A DNA stretch of 64,000 nt from Methanobacterium bryantii (lineage in GTDB: Archaea; Methanobacteriota; Methanobacteria; Methanobacteriales; Methanobacteriaceae). The position numbers and the translations under genes are program-made. The stretch spans positions 124,001-188,000 of the forward strand of contig NZ_LMVM01000023.1 of NCBI RefSeq assembly GCF_002287175.1, read 5' to 3'. The first letter of the stretch is position 1. The number at the start of each line of letters is the position of its first letter. Below are positions 52,725 through 62,026 of the stretch, one piece after another. The notes below the pieces were generated by a model. That model worked only from the letters and a program-made list of their open reading frames with translations. It ran no database searches and had not been told where the DNA came from.

Positions 52725-54233
52725 TTGGGCATTGGAGGCGTTATAATTAAGAAAAAACTGCCTTTTGCAGTTCTACTAATACTTGGCTTATTCCTGGCAA
52801 GTATAGCTGGCGCGAGCGCGGCAGATGTAGGCACTGCACAATCACAGGCTGTTAATAACAGCACTGTGCAAGAAAATGCTGGAATACACACAAATGATAC
52901 ATACAATGAAAACGAATCGGTTGCAACGCAAAATTCAACCGATGAAAATATAACGGAGGGTACGAGTACTGCAACCTCAAATACCAGTACCAATCAAACC
53001 ACCGTTAAAACAGAACCCGTTGCACAAGATATAGCAAATACAAGTGCTGATCAAACTGCAACAACTCTCACAGTGACTTCAACAAACTCCACCAGCAAAA
53101 ATTCAACAGTTTCAGAAACTAACACAAAAAACGCAGTTTCAACTGCATTAAACAACAGTCAAAATTCAACAAGCACAAAAACTAACACATGGAATAATAC
53201 AACCAGTACTCAAACTCAAAGTACTGGGTATGATACTATCAAAAATAATGATAGTTATCAAAAAGCAGCTGCAGGAGAAACGAAAGTTACCTCCAAAAGC
53301 TTTACTGCAAAGCAAATCAATAATGCAGCGGCAAAAGTTAAGGCATACGTTGAAACCAACCACAGACTTCCAAACTATGTGACAATTGGTACAATCCAAG
53401 TGCAAATGTCTGATTTCCTGAAACTATTAACTGCAAATATACTGCAGTTATACAATAAGAAAACAAGTTCAATAACACTAAAAAGTATAAACAGTGCAGC
53501 AAAACCTAGCGAAAGTGTTAAAAGCGGTACTATGACCAAATCATGTTATTTAGACCTTGCTAAAAGAGTGAATGTATTTATAAATACAAATGGTGCTTTA
53601 CCAAATTATGCAACAAGCAGTCTTGGCAAACTGAATTATAAATCATTAATTTACACGTTTTCCAAGGTACTTGCCTTCTACAATACAAATAGTAGATTGC
53701 CAAATTACGTTACTGTTAAACCATGGAGTAAAGTTGGAACTTCAGATACATCAAATTCATCAACACCAGTACCTGCATCATTACAGCAGTATCTTAAATC
53801 TACTACAAACTGTCAGGTAAACAACGCACAAATTCAAGCACTGGCAAAATCAATAACAAGCGGTAAATCATCCACATATGCTAAAGCAGCAGCAATATTT
53901 AACTGGGTACGAGATAACATAGGCTATTCATTCTACTACAATACCAAATATGGCGCAGTTGGAACATTATCTTCAAAAACAGCCAATTGTGTCGATACAT
54001 CCCACTTGTTAATAGCACTTGAAAGGGCCGCAGGAATTCCTGCACGATACGAGCATGTTTATGCTAAATTCTCAAGTGGCACATGGTATGGGCATGTTAT
54101 TGCTCAGGTTTGGGTTAATGGTAAATGGTACTATGCAGATGCAAGTAGCTCCAGAAATACATTTGGTGTTATAAATAACTGGAATACAACAACAGCAACA
54201 GTATACGGTACATATACATCCATATCTTTCTAA
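52725..54233 (+). CDS. Pseudomurein endoisopeptidase-like secreted protein (copy 1)
   Basis: This 502-residue protein has a signal peptide (to about residue 30, ending AGASAADVG), a long Thr/Ser/Asn linker (about 35-185), two pseudomurein-binding repeats (about 190-340; phrases VETNHRLPNYVTIG and NTNGALPNYATSS), and a transglutaminase-like peptidase domain with Cys-His-Asp: NCVDTSHLL, WYGHVIAQVW, YYADASS. It resembles PeiW/PeiP, which cut pseudomurein. The start is unsure: TTG 52725 lacks a ribosome site, whereas GGAGG (52734-52738) precedes ATA/ATT at 52743/52746. Confidence 0.9.
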   Translation: MGIGGVIIKKKLPFAVLLILGLFLASIAGASAADVGTAQSQAVNNSTVQENAGIHTNDTYNENESVATQNSTDENITEGTSTATSNTSTNQTTVKTEPVAQDIANTSADQTATTLTVTSTNSTSKNSTVSETNTKNAVSTALNNSQNSTSTKTNTWNNTTSTQTQSTGYDTIKNNDSYQKAAAGETKVTSKSFTAKQINNAAAKVKAYVETNHRLPNYVTIGTIQVQMSDFLKLLTANILQLYNKKTSSITLKSINSAAKPSESVKSGTMTKSCYLDLAKRVNVFINTNGALPNYATSSLGKLNYKSLIYTFSKVLAFYNTNSRLPNYVTVKPWSKVGTSDTSNSSTPVPASLQQYLKSTTNCQVNNAQIQALAKSITSGKSSTYAKAAAIFNWVRDNIGYSFYYNTKYGAVGTLSSKTANCVDTSHLLIALERAAGIPARYEHVYAKFSSGTWYGHVIAQVWVNGKWYYADASSSRNTFGVINNWNTTTATVYGTYTSISF

Positions 54234-54432
54234 TAGAAAAATAAGATGTTAAAACCGTTGCAGTAGGAGTAATGTGAATATAATGGCACTTTGTGCTGAA
54301 ACCATATAAATTCCACTAGCAACTTGAGTGCCCATCTAGCAGCTGAAAATTGTTAATACATCAGACAACACTAAAATTGGATAAACACTGGTAAATCGAC
54401 ATAAATGCTTTAACTAACAAAAAATGTTGGAG

Positions 54433-54712
54433 ACACTAAATTTAGTGTATTCCTCTCAAATCGGTTTAAACTGGAAAAATCTCAAAGAGATTTTATGCTC
54501 GAAAATTCCCTCAAAAACTGAAAGTTTTTGACGCGATAAACACTTGTATTTGTCAGCTATGAATTTTCCGCACCCTAGGAAACATAGTTTCCTGGGCCCC
54601 AAAATCATAGATTTTGAAGGCCCCAAACACGGCGTGTTTGAGGCCGAAGAATCTATTGATTCTCGGCCCCAGAAATTCACAGAATTTCTGAGGGGTCCTT
54701 TTTCTTTTTAGT
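54433..54712. repeat. Hairpin cluster D (palindromes ending in T-tract)
   Basis: Perfect inverted repeats lie side by side: 54433-54448, 54476-54494 (8 bp, loop AAA), 54511-54531 (9 bp, GAA), 54577-54593 (7 bp, ATA, extended with CC/GG), 54600-54616 (7 bp, ATA), 54624-54640 (7 bp, GGC), 54642-54668 (11 bp with bulge, tetraloop) and 54670-54690 (9 bp, ACA). The last is followed by a GC clamp (GGGG) and CCTTTTTC. It lies between the two endoisopeptidase genes and may terminate the first. No gene lies in 54234-55279. Confidence 0.85.
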
Positions 54713-54999
54713 CTTGAAAAATTAGAATCCAAATAATCTCCTCTAATTTTTAATATATTTGTCTCGACATATTCACAGCATCTAAATTTTCAATTTTGTA
54801 TTAATCTTGTTTGGGCCATGCCCTATTCCTGAAATTTTAGTATTAACAAATGAGGAATAATAATTAAACTATACAAAAAAAAGTTAATACGCAGCTTTTT
54901 TAGTAAATTTTTTAACATAATACTTAATAATTAATTAATAAAAAGGAATAAAATTCTTAAAATTTCAAATAACTTCGTTTAACCCAAATAGAGTGCTAA

Positions 55000-55279
55000 T
55001 AGAGTTTATTTAATGATTACCCCAATTATGCCCAAAGTATAAAAGTAATGTACGTGCCTCTTTTTGCCAAATAATGTTTAAAATAAGGCAATTTGCTGAA
55101 AATAATAATTGAGAGAGTTCATCCCAAAGATCTTATTTAAATAACTCCACAGCGTGTCCTAAATTGTAAAAAGAGCTCAATAAGCGCCTTTTTTGGGTAT
55201 TAAAAACAAAAGATTTATAAGGTATAGCACATTAACTACTCCATACCCATAGGAAAACTCTGATTGAGTTTTCCCATGA
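55000..55279 (+). repeat. Upstream segment shared by both endoisopeptidase-like genes (copy 2)
   Basis: This segment aligns with 52370-52724. It carries a TATA element (55212-55221) and GGAGGCGG near the gene start. The alignment continues through the promoter and the initiation region. Confidence 0.65.
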
Positions 55280-56677
55280 TTGGAAATCGGAGGCGGTATA
55301 ATTACGAGGAAATTGCTTTTTGCAGTCCTATTAATATCCAGTCTATCTTTGACTGGTATAACTGGCGCAAGCGCGACAGATGTAGGCACTGCACAAACAC
55401 AGGCTGTTAATAACAGCACTGTGCAAGAAAAAGCCAATATACAAATAAATAATACATGCAACACAAACAAATCGGTTGCAACGCAAAATTCAACCGACGC
55501 AAGTGTAAAAACAGTGCAGAATACAAGTACTGCCATATCAAATGTCAGTACCAACCAAACCACCGTTAAAACACAAGCAGTAGCACAGAATACAGTAAGT
55601 ACAAAGGATAATCAAACTGCAGTAACTTCAACAGCGACTTCAATAAATTCAACCAGCAAAAATTCAACAAATACAACCAGTACTCAAACACAAGAAGCAG
55701 CTGCAGGAGAAACAAAAGTATCTAAAAACTTTACTGTAAGCCAAATCACAGATGCCGCAGCTAGGGTCAAAGCATACGTTGAAACCAATCACAGACTTCC
55801 AAACTATGTGACAATTGGTACAACCCAGGTTGAAATGCCTGAGTTTTTAAAACTACTGACTGCAGGTTTACTACAGTTAAACAACGGAACAACAACATCA
55901 ATAACACTTAAAGATATAAACAGTGCAGCAAAACCTAGTGAAAGTGTTAAAAGTGGTAATATAAATAAAGCAGGTTATTTAGACCTTGCTAAAAGAGTGA
56001 ATGCGTTTATAGATGCAAATGGTGCTTTACCAAATTATGCAACAAGCAGTCTTGGTAAATTAAATTATCAATCTTTAATTTACACATTTTCCAAGATAAT
56101 GGCTTTCTATAAAACGAACGAACGGTTACCAAGTTATGTTACAGTAAAATCATGGAGCACAGTTGGAACTTCAAGTACATCAACTTCAAATTCTTCAAAC
56201 ACATCTACATCGGTACCTGCATCACTTCAGCAGTATCTTAAATCTACTACAAACTGTCAGGTAACCAATTCACAGATCCAAGCACTGGCAAAATCAATAA
56301 CAAGCGGTAAAACTTCCACGTACGATAAAGCAGTGGCTATATTTAACTGGGTAAGAGATAACATAGGTTATTCCTTCTATTATAACACCAAATACGGTGC
56401 TGTAGGCACTTTAAGCAAAAAAACTGGAAACTGTGTTGATACAGCTCACCTTTTAATAGCACTTGAAAGGGCCGCAGGAATACCAGCACGATACGAACAC
56501 GTTAAAGCTAAATTCACAAGCGGTAACTGGTACGGGCACGTTATTGCCCAAGTATACGTAAACGGCAAATGGTACAATGCAGACGCAACCAGTTCTAAAA
56601 ACACGTTTGGTGTTATTAAAAACTGGAATACAGGAACAGCTACATACAAAGGTACATATGCTACATTGCCTTTCTAA
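55280..56677 (+). CDS. Pseudomurein endoisopeptidase-like secreted protein (copy 2)
   Basis: This 465-residue paralogue of the gene at 52725-54233 has the same order: signal peptide, Thr/Ser/Asn linker (shorter), two pseudomurein-binding repeats and a transglutaminase-like domain with NCVDTAHLL, WYGHVIAQVY and YNADATS. The main difference is the linker length. As in the first copy, GGAGGCGG lies inside the conventional frame start and precedes ATA/ATT, so the true start may be non-canonical. The two are likely autolysins or wall-remodelling enzymes, since no prophage genes are near. Confidence 0.9.
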   Translation: MEIGGGIITRKLLFAVLLISSLSLTGITGASATDVGTAQTQAVNNSTVQEKANIQINNTCNTNKSVATQNSTDASVKTVQNTSTAISNVSTNQTTVKTQAVAQNTVSTKDNQTAVTSTATSINSTSKNSTNTTSTQTQEAAAGETKVSKNFTVSQITDAAARVKAYVETNHRLPNYVTIGTTQVEMPEFLKLLTAGLLQLNNGTTTSITLKDINSAAKPSESVKSGNINKAGYLDLAKRVNAFIDANGALPNYATSSLGKLNYQSLIYTFSKIMAFYKTNERLPSYVTVKSWSTVGTSSTSTSNSSNTSTSVPASLQQYLKSTTNCQVTNSQIQALAKSITSGKTSTYDKAVAIFNWVRDNIGYSFYYNTKYGAVGTLSKKTGNCVDTAHLLIALERAAGIPARYEHVKAKFTSGNWYGHVIAQVYVNGKWYNADATSSKNTFGVIKNWNTGTATYKGTYATLPF

Positions 56678-56705
56678 ATCTAGTTAAATAAAAAAATGAG
56701 GTTGA

Positions 56706-57104
56706 ATGATGATTAAAAAATCAATAGTTGCAGTAGTGGTAATGCTGGCTGCAGCGGCACTGGTATTCGGTGCTTCTGGAAACCACATAAATTCCACCAG
56801 CAATTCTAATCAGGGACAACAGTCATCTGTTACTGGCAGCAGTTCATCCAGTAACAATACATCAGATAGCGACAAAACATCAGATAACACAACTAAACCA
56901 AAGATAACTTCAGAAGAAGCCCAAAAATTAGCTCAAAAATACATTGACGTAGAAGGAGCAACCGCAGGAACACCTAAATTGATCAAAACTGATGGTCAAT
57001 ACATATACGTGGTTCCTGTTATCGACAACGGAACAAATGTTGGTGAAATAGACATTAACGCTATAACTGGCAAAAACGTTGGAGGAGCAGGTGGAGCACC
57101 TTAA
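56706..57104 (+). CDS. Secreted PepSY-like domain protein
   Basis: This 132-residue protein has an N-terminal signal or anchor (MMIKKSIVAVVVMLAAAALVF), a Ser/Asn/Thr-rich linker (25-65) and a C-terminal PepSY-like module (KITSEEAQKLAQKYI, then VVPVIDNGTNVGEIDINAITG). PepSY domains often inhibit peptidases. It lies 28 bases after the second endoisopeptidase-like gene, so it might restrain that enzyme. ATG follows GAGGTTGA. Confidence 0.8.
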   Translation: MMIKKSIVAVVVMLAAAALVFGASGNHINSTSNSNQGQQSSVTGSSSSSNNTSDSDKTSDNTTKPKITSEEAQKLAQKYIDVEGATAGTPKLIKTDGQYIYVVPVIDNGTNVGEIDINAITGKNVGGAGGAP

Positions 57105-57129
57105 GGTGTTTTCCCAAATTGATTACACT

Positions 57130-57168
57130 GAAAAGATCTCTTATGAGATCTTTTCCTATTTTTTTATT
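57130..57168 (+). terminator. Terminator after PepSY gene
   Basis: An 11 bp perfect stem (57130-57140 with 57145-57155) around TTAT is followed by T-rich sequence. It ends the endoisopeptidase-PepSY transcript. The remaining gap to 57433 is AT-rich and without recognisable features. Confidence 0.7.
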
Positions 57169-57433
57169 TTAAAATTGCCCAATTTATTATCTTCTTTAAA
57201 ATTTATTATCACACTTTTAAGGCAGAAAAAGTCTGTAAAGTTTAAAAAAATAAAATAACTTGATAGTACATAATTTTAAATATTTGAGTTCATAGTTTAT
57301 TACATAGTTATAAATAATTAAAGAAGTTAACATACCTAAACACGATAAAGCAGATAAAATATTTTATCTCAATTTTATAAATAACACATGGCGAAGTAAT
57401 TAGATTTATTAAAACCACAAATAAGTGATAAGA

Positions 57434-57973
57434 ATGATATGTGATAACTGCGGGGCAGAAATAGATAACAAAGAAACATACTGCCCTAACTGCGGAATGG
57501 AACTTCCAACTTCTAAATCCTCAAAAAAGAAAAGTAATAAAAATTCACAGCAGTTTGATAGTTTCCAATCAAAGAAAAAATATAGAAATTACCCTAAAGA
57601 AGAACATTTTGAGGGGAAACGCTCAAGAAGAGAGACTGATCCATCTGATTTTGCATATGATATCCCTCACCCAAAGGCAGATTATACACGTTATAATGAA
57701 GAAGAAGATTACAAAAAAAAGCCTTTAAAAAGAAAATATTACGGAGGCCATTCAGCTTCTAAACGCAATGATTCGCCATATCAAAACGATATGGATTATG
57801 AAAGTTATTATGATTACGGAGAGGAAGAAGTTCCTGAAACAAAGAAATCCAGAATTAGTTTAGGTACAATATGCCTCTTCATGATCATGATACTTCTGCT
57901 TGGATTTGTTATAGGGTTGATACTGTTTTCAAATACGCAGATAACTCCTAGCGTACCTGGTTTCAATAGTTAG
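57434..57973 (+). CDS. Zinc-ribbon membrane protein
   Basis: This 179-residue protein starts with a zinc ribbon (CDNCGAEIDNKETYCPNCG), continues as a long charged, tyrosine-rich disordered region and ends with one membrane helix (about 148-168). ATG 57434 follows AAGTGATAAG; GTG 57425 would include that site. Such proteins are common in methanogens without known roles. The N-terminus likely stays in the cytoplasm. Confidence 0.8.
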   Translation: MICDNCGAEIDNKETYCPNCGMELPTSKSSKKKSNKNSQQFDSFQSKKKYRNYPKEEHFEGKRSRRETDPSDFAYDIPHPKADYTRYNEEEDYKKKPLKRKYYGGHSASKRNDSPYQNDMDYESYYDYGEEEVPETKKSRISLGTICLFMIMILLLGFVIGLILFSNTQITPSVPGFNS

Positions 57974-58057
57974 TACCAACTCCCAACTTATTTTAAAATA
58001 AAATTTAGCTAGTATCATTATATCTAAAAATGAAGCTAGCTAAACCTGACGGTTTAA

Positions 58058-59317
58058 CTAGTACCATCCAGAAATTGAAAACTTACCTTCAATAATTCTT
58101 TTTTTAAGTTCACCAGTGAGTTCCCGTGCCCGTTTAATATCAGACTGCCTGCATATTATAGGCACATCTATAACTTCATCATCCATTTTGAATTTCAGTT
58201 CACCACGTTTCATTTCGAATGCACCATGTTGACAGGAAGAAGCACACATGCCACAACCAAAGCACTTCTCTTCATTTAAAGTGCCTTCGTATGCTCCAGT
58301 AGGGCATCTTTCACGCACCATACATACCCCACAGTTTAAACATGCTTCAGGATCGTAAACTGGCCTTTCATCATTATTAGTCCAGACAGAAGCGTAGTCT
58401 GTAAACCCTAAAACTTTATGTCTTCCACGTATATCTGCAACAGGTAACGGTATGTCTTTATTTAAGATAAACGTGTTCTTCAAAATTTCATCATTTAGAA
58501 TTGGGATTGCAGCAGCTACACTGTTGAAAACTTCTGGCCCTGCTGCTGTTTTAAACCCGCCGAGGTAATGTGGATCCATATCAACCATATCTGCAGCTAT
58601 CATCAAGTTTGGTTTTTCAGGAGCACTTCTTGTCCCACTGCCAAGAACAATTCCTTCAGATCCACACAACAGCACTTTAGTTCCTGTTTTTATTGTTTTC
58701 ATCTCAGGATCATTTTGCAGTGGATTTAATTCACCGCAACCTGAAAATGAAAGCCCTTTAAATGGCCCTTCCATATCTACAGCATTAAATATAGATGCAA
58801 CAGGTTCTTCAGTTGGGTTTAAAAATGCAGTGTAATTTTTAAATGCCAGCCGAGTTCCAACCATCCGCGCCATGCCCATTTCATTAATATTTGTAGTTGA
58901 TTTTATAATTTCGCCGTTAATGGACTCAACTTCAATTTCTATATCTTTTCCTTTTACAATATCCTTAAATAAGAATCCGCCACCATAATCTTCATCATAA
59001 ATACTGCGTGATGTGCCATAAGCTATTAAATCAACAGACCCAAGCCATTCATTTGGACATGGACCTGAAAATCCGGGGACTCCATTTAAAAGGACTTTTT
59101 TTGCTTTCTTAAATGATCCAGGCTCCCCTGCAGGAATATGAAACACTGCAGCTGTTCCAGACATTATTCCACAAGTTCCTGCAGTTACAACGTCAATATC
59201 TTCTGCTTTTGGTTCCTCTCCATCCCTTACAAGATTACTAACCTCTTCTGCTGTTAGTACAGTTGCTTCTCCGCGTTGGATTTTCTGATTAATTTCTTCA
59301 ATGTTACGAATGTTCAA
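58058..59317 (-). CDS. Homocysteine biosynthesis protein (DUF39) fused to ferredoxin
   Basis: This 419-residue protein has a DUF39 domain (residues 1-320, with TAGTCGIMSGTAAVFHIPAG and GPCPNEWLGS) followed by two [4Fe-4S] motifs, NCGVCMVRERCPTGA and GCGMCASSCQHGA. In methanogens DUF39 proteins with a ferredoxin partner make homocysteine from aspartate semialdehyde and sulfide; here the two are joined in one chain. The start is TTG 59317 after GGGGTC. Confidence 0.88.
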   Translation of the reverse strand: MNIRNIEEINQKIQRGEATVLTAEEVSNLVRDGEEPKAEDIDVVTAGTCGIMSGTAAVFHIPAGEPGSFKKAKKVLLNGVPGFSGPCPNEWLGSVDLIAYGTSRSIYDEDYGGGFLFKDIVKGKDIEIEVESINGEIIKSTTNINEMGMARMVGTRLAFKNYTAFLNPTEEPVASIFNAVDMEGPFKGLSFSGCGELNPLQNDPEMKTIKTGTKVLLCGSEGIVLGSGTRSAPEKPNLMIAADMVDMDPHYLGGFKTAAGPEVFNSVAAAIPILNDEILKNTFILNKDIPLPVADIRGRHKVLGFTDYASVWTNNDERPVYDPEACLNCGVCMVRERCPTGAYEGTLNEEKCFGCGMCASSCQHGAFEMKRGELKFKMDDEVIDVPIICRQSDIKRARELTGELKKRIIEGKFSISGWY

Positions 59318-59498
59318 AAATATGACCCCTTTAAAGTTTATAACTATTGTTATACTAAATGAATTTATATAAAACCGTATTTAATGTTATCTCAATTGAA
59401 ATATATTTATTTTATTAAAATTAAAAAAAGAGAAATTAAAAGAGTTAATAAAATATAAAAATCAAAGAAATCATTGTATTCAGCAAATAGTTAGATAT

Positions 59499-59675
59499 CT
59501 ATCTAGTTGAAGGTATAGCAAAGTATCTACGGATTCCTCCAGCTATAATCCATATTATAACAGCGCCAAATACCCCATATTTCCATTCGTATATATCAAG
59601 TAGAGGTGCAAGAAGAACTAAAAGTCCTACAACGCCTAAAATGTAAAGTATAAAATCTGCCTGCCTATTTTCCAT
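59499..59675 (-). CDS. Small two-helix membrane protein
   Basis: This 58-residue protein has two hydrophobic segments with GVVGLLVLLAPL and FGAVIIWIIAGGI. ATG 59675 follows GGAGG. It resembles the first half of the protein at 61467-61760, on the other side of the transporter gene. Function is unknown. Confidence 0.75.
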   Translation of the reverse strand: MENRQADFILYILGVVGLLVLLAPLLDIYEWKYGVFGAVIIWIIAGGIRRYFAIPSTR

Positions 59676-59846
59676 TTTTCTATCCTCCAATGTTAATTTA
59701 AATATAGTTAAGCTAAAAATTATTGTTATTTAGTTATTTATGAGTCAATATATAAATTTTATGGAAAAATATGACATATTAACTATTTTCAGTAATTATA
59801 AAGAGGATATATTACTATTTGTGCCTAAATTATACTCCTCCAATTC

Positions 59847-61229
59847 TTAAATAGAAGATATTTTTCCATAAGCCGTTGTTAATATTCCCATAAAACATGC
59901 CACTGCAAAAACCTTAAATGCAACCCTTATGCTTCCCAAAAGATTGAAATAGGTATCAGGTGTAATTTGAACCTTTCCAATTAGCAGAGAAAAGATCAAT
60001 ATAATAATTCCAAAGCTTAAAACCTGCCCGCTAAGCCGCATTGTACTGGCCGTTGCAGAAGCTACTCCATAATTACGTTTCTTAACAGATCCCATAATTG
60101 CGTTGGTATTAGGGGAAGAAAATAGAGCAAATCCTGAACCAAGCACAAGCTGTCCTGCTATTACATATGGCAAAGCTGTAAAAAATCCCACATAACTAAA
60201 AAACGATAGTCCTACAGCAGTTAATGCCATTCCAACTGAGGCCAGTATCCTCGGATCAATTTTGTCAGATAGTTCTCCTGCAATTGGAGATACAATAACC
60301 ATTATAAGTGGCAGAGGTAACAGAACTAATCCTGCCTTTTGAGGTGTATATCCCAATATGTACTGCAAGTAAAGGCTTAATAGAAAAACCGCACCCGTAG
60401 TTGTGCTGTAGTTAATTAGAGCCGCTAAATTGGATAAAGCAAAAACTTTATTTTTTAAAAAAAGGTCCATGTCTAGAAGCGGGTTATCTACCTTTGTATC
60501 CACCAATATGAACACAATGATTCCGATGATTCCCATTACTGTTAATATTATCCCTAAAGTTCCAGGGAGGGATGAAAATCCATACATCAATAAAAGGAGT
60601 GTAAAGCTATATACAACTGCGCTTTTAAGATCGAATTTTTCGCCCATACATTCAGCCCATTCTCCTTTTAACCTCAAAATAACAAAAGAAATCACAATTA
60701 CACCAAGCAGTACATTTAAAAAGAATATACTCCTCCATCCAAGATATTGCGTCATGATTCCACCTAAAAAAGGACCAATTGAAAGGCCAAAATAAACTCC
60801 TGCAAGATTAATTCCCAGGGCTTTTCCCCTTTCTGCTAAAGGAAATACAGAAGTTAAAATTGCCACCCCCGTACCAAACATCATTGAAGCCCCAATACCC
60901 TGAAAAGCTCGAAATATGATAAGCGACATTGCAGATGGTGCAGTGCCTGAAAGAAATGAAAAAACAGTATAAGTAATTATTCCACAGGTAAATATTCGTT
61001 TTAGCCCATAAATATCAGCAATTCTCCCAAACGGAAGTGTAAAAATAGCTGATGCCAACAAAAATGATGCTGAAATCCAGCTGAGTAAAATCGCATCTGC
61101 AGCAAACTCATTTCCAATGGTTGGAAGTGCAACATTGAGGGAAGAACCCATAAACGGTACAAGAAAAGCAGCTAATGTGGCAGCCAGTAATGCAGTCATT
61201 TTAGTTACGTCATTGGCCTTGTTTTCCAT
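59847..61229 (-). CDS. MFS drug-resistance-type transporter (DHA2)
   Basis: This 460-residue protein is a paralogue of the pump at 21995-23380, with about 14 membrane segments, FGRIADIYGLKR (motif A) and GPFLGG (motif C). It is probably a drug or metabolite exporter. It has no regulator next to it, unlike the first pump, but is flanked by two related small membrane proteins on the same strand. Substrate unknown. Confidence 0.9.
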   Translation of the reverse strand: MENKANDVTKMTALLAATLAAFLVPFMGSSLNVALPTIGNEFAADAILLSWISASFLLASAIFTLPFGRIADIYGLKRIFTCGIITYTVFSFLSGTAPSAMSLIIFRAFQGIGASMMFGTGVAILTSVFPLAERGKALGINLAGVYFGLSIGPFLGGIMTQYLGWRSIFFLNVLLGVIVISFVILRLKGEWAECMGEKFDLKSAVVYSFTLLLLMYGFSSLPGTLGIILTVMGIIGIIVFILVDTKVDNPLLDMDLFLKNKVFALSNLAALINYSTTTGAVFLLSLYLQYILGYTPQKAGLVLLPLPLIMVIVSPIAGELSDKIDPRILASVGMALTAVGLSFFSYVGFFTALPYVIAGQLVLGSGFALFSSPNTNAIMGSVKKRNYGVASATASTMRLSGQVLSFGIIILIFSLLIGKVQITPDTYFNLLGSIRVAFKVFAVACFMGILTTAYGKISSI

Positions 61230-61466
61230 AGCAGTTCCTTCTTAAAAAATCTAAAATAGTTGAAATTAAAATAAAATTACAACTATTCTAGTAACCACCA
61301 ACTATTAATCTTTCGTAACTAACCTGTTTCAATATATAACTAAGCCACAATTATTTAAAATACAGCTATTGCATCTCTAATTCTTATAACTCCCATAAAA
61401 AAAGATAAATCTTAAATTTTCCTAAACTATAAAATTTCACCCCCCATGCATTTTTATTTCATCCAA

Positions 61467-61760
61467 TTAACCCATATGAGAATACCTGCCAAATGTACCT
61501 GCCGTTACCCATATAGCAATTGTACCCAACAGTACGTATATCAATGAATAATGAAATGCACCTACCATTAAAAATATCAATCCAATACTGCCTATAACTC
61601 CCATTACAGTTTTCCCAATAGCACCGCCTATGATCCATAATATGAAAGCAGCCATTAACCCATAATTAAGATTATAAAGCTTAAATAGTCCACCTAATAA
61701 AATTATAAGCCCTAAACCACCTAATAAATAGGTTAAGGCGTTTTGTTCGTTCCTCCGCAT
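61467..61760 (-). CDS. Small membrane protein related to 59499-59675
   Basis: This 97-residue protein has about three or four hydrophobic segments. Its first half (YLLGGLGLIILLGGL, then AAFILWIIGGAIGK) aligns with the small protein at 59499-59675. ATG 61760 follows GGAGGAAAGATA; a longer start at 61844 includes that site. The two flank the MFS gene. Function is unknown. Confidence 0.75.
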   Translation of the reverse strand: MRRNEQNALTYLLGGLGLIILLGGLFKLYNLNYGLMAAFILWIIGGAIGKTVMGVIGSIGLIFLMVGAFHYSLIYVLLGTIAIWVTAGTFGRYSHMG

Positions 61761-62026
61761 TATCTTTCCTCCAATCAGCACCATTAATGTCATTATGCAT
61801 CCTAAAAAAGATATTCCAAAACATATGTCAATTTTACAAAACAAGATATATAAGTTTTATGAAAAAGTACAAAATTAGTATTAATTAAATGCAAAAAAGA
61901 ACTCTAAAATTATGTTGATTAAATTTAAACTAAAAATAAGTGTTTAAATTAGTAAAAAGAAAATAAAATGCGAATATTAATTAAAAAGACATATTTAATT
62001 ATTTAAATTAAAAAATAGAAAAAAGA

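Noticed and set aside
54456..54680. Minus-strand open frame of 74 codons
   Set aside because: It covers hairpin cluster D and lacks a ribosome site; it reads as hairpin arms in series.
52725..56677. Prophage carrying lysins
   Set aside because: PeiW/PeiP are prophage enzymes, but no integrase, capsid, portal or terminase gene lies nearby and the proteins carry signal peptides.
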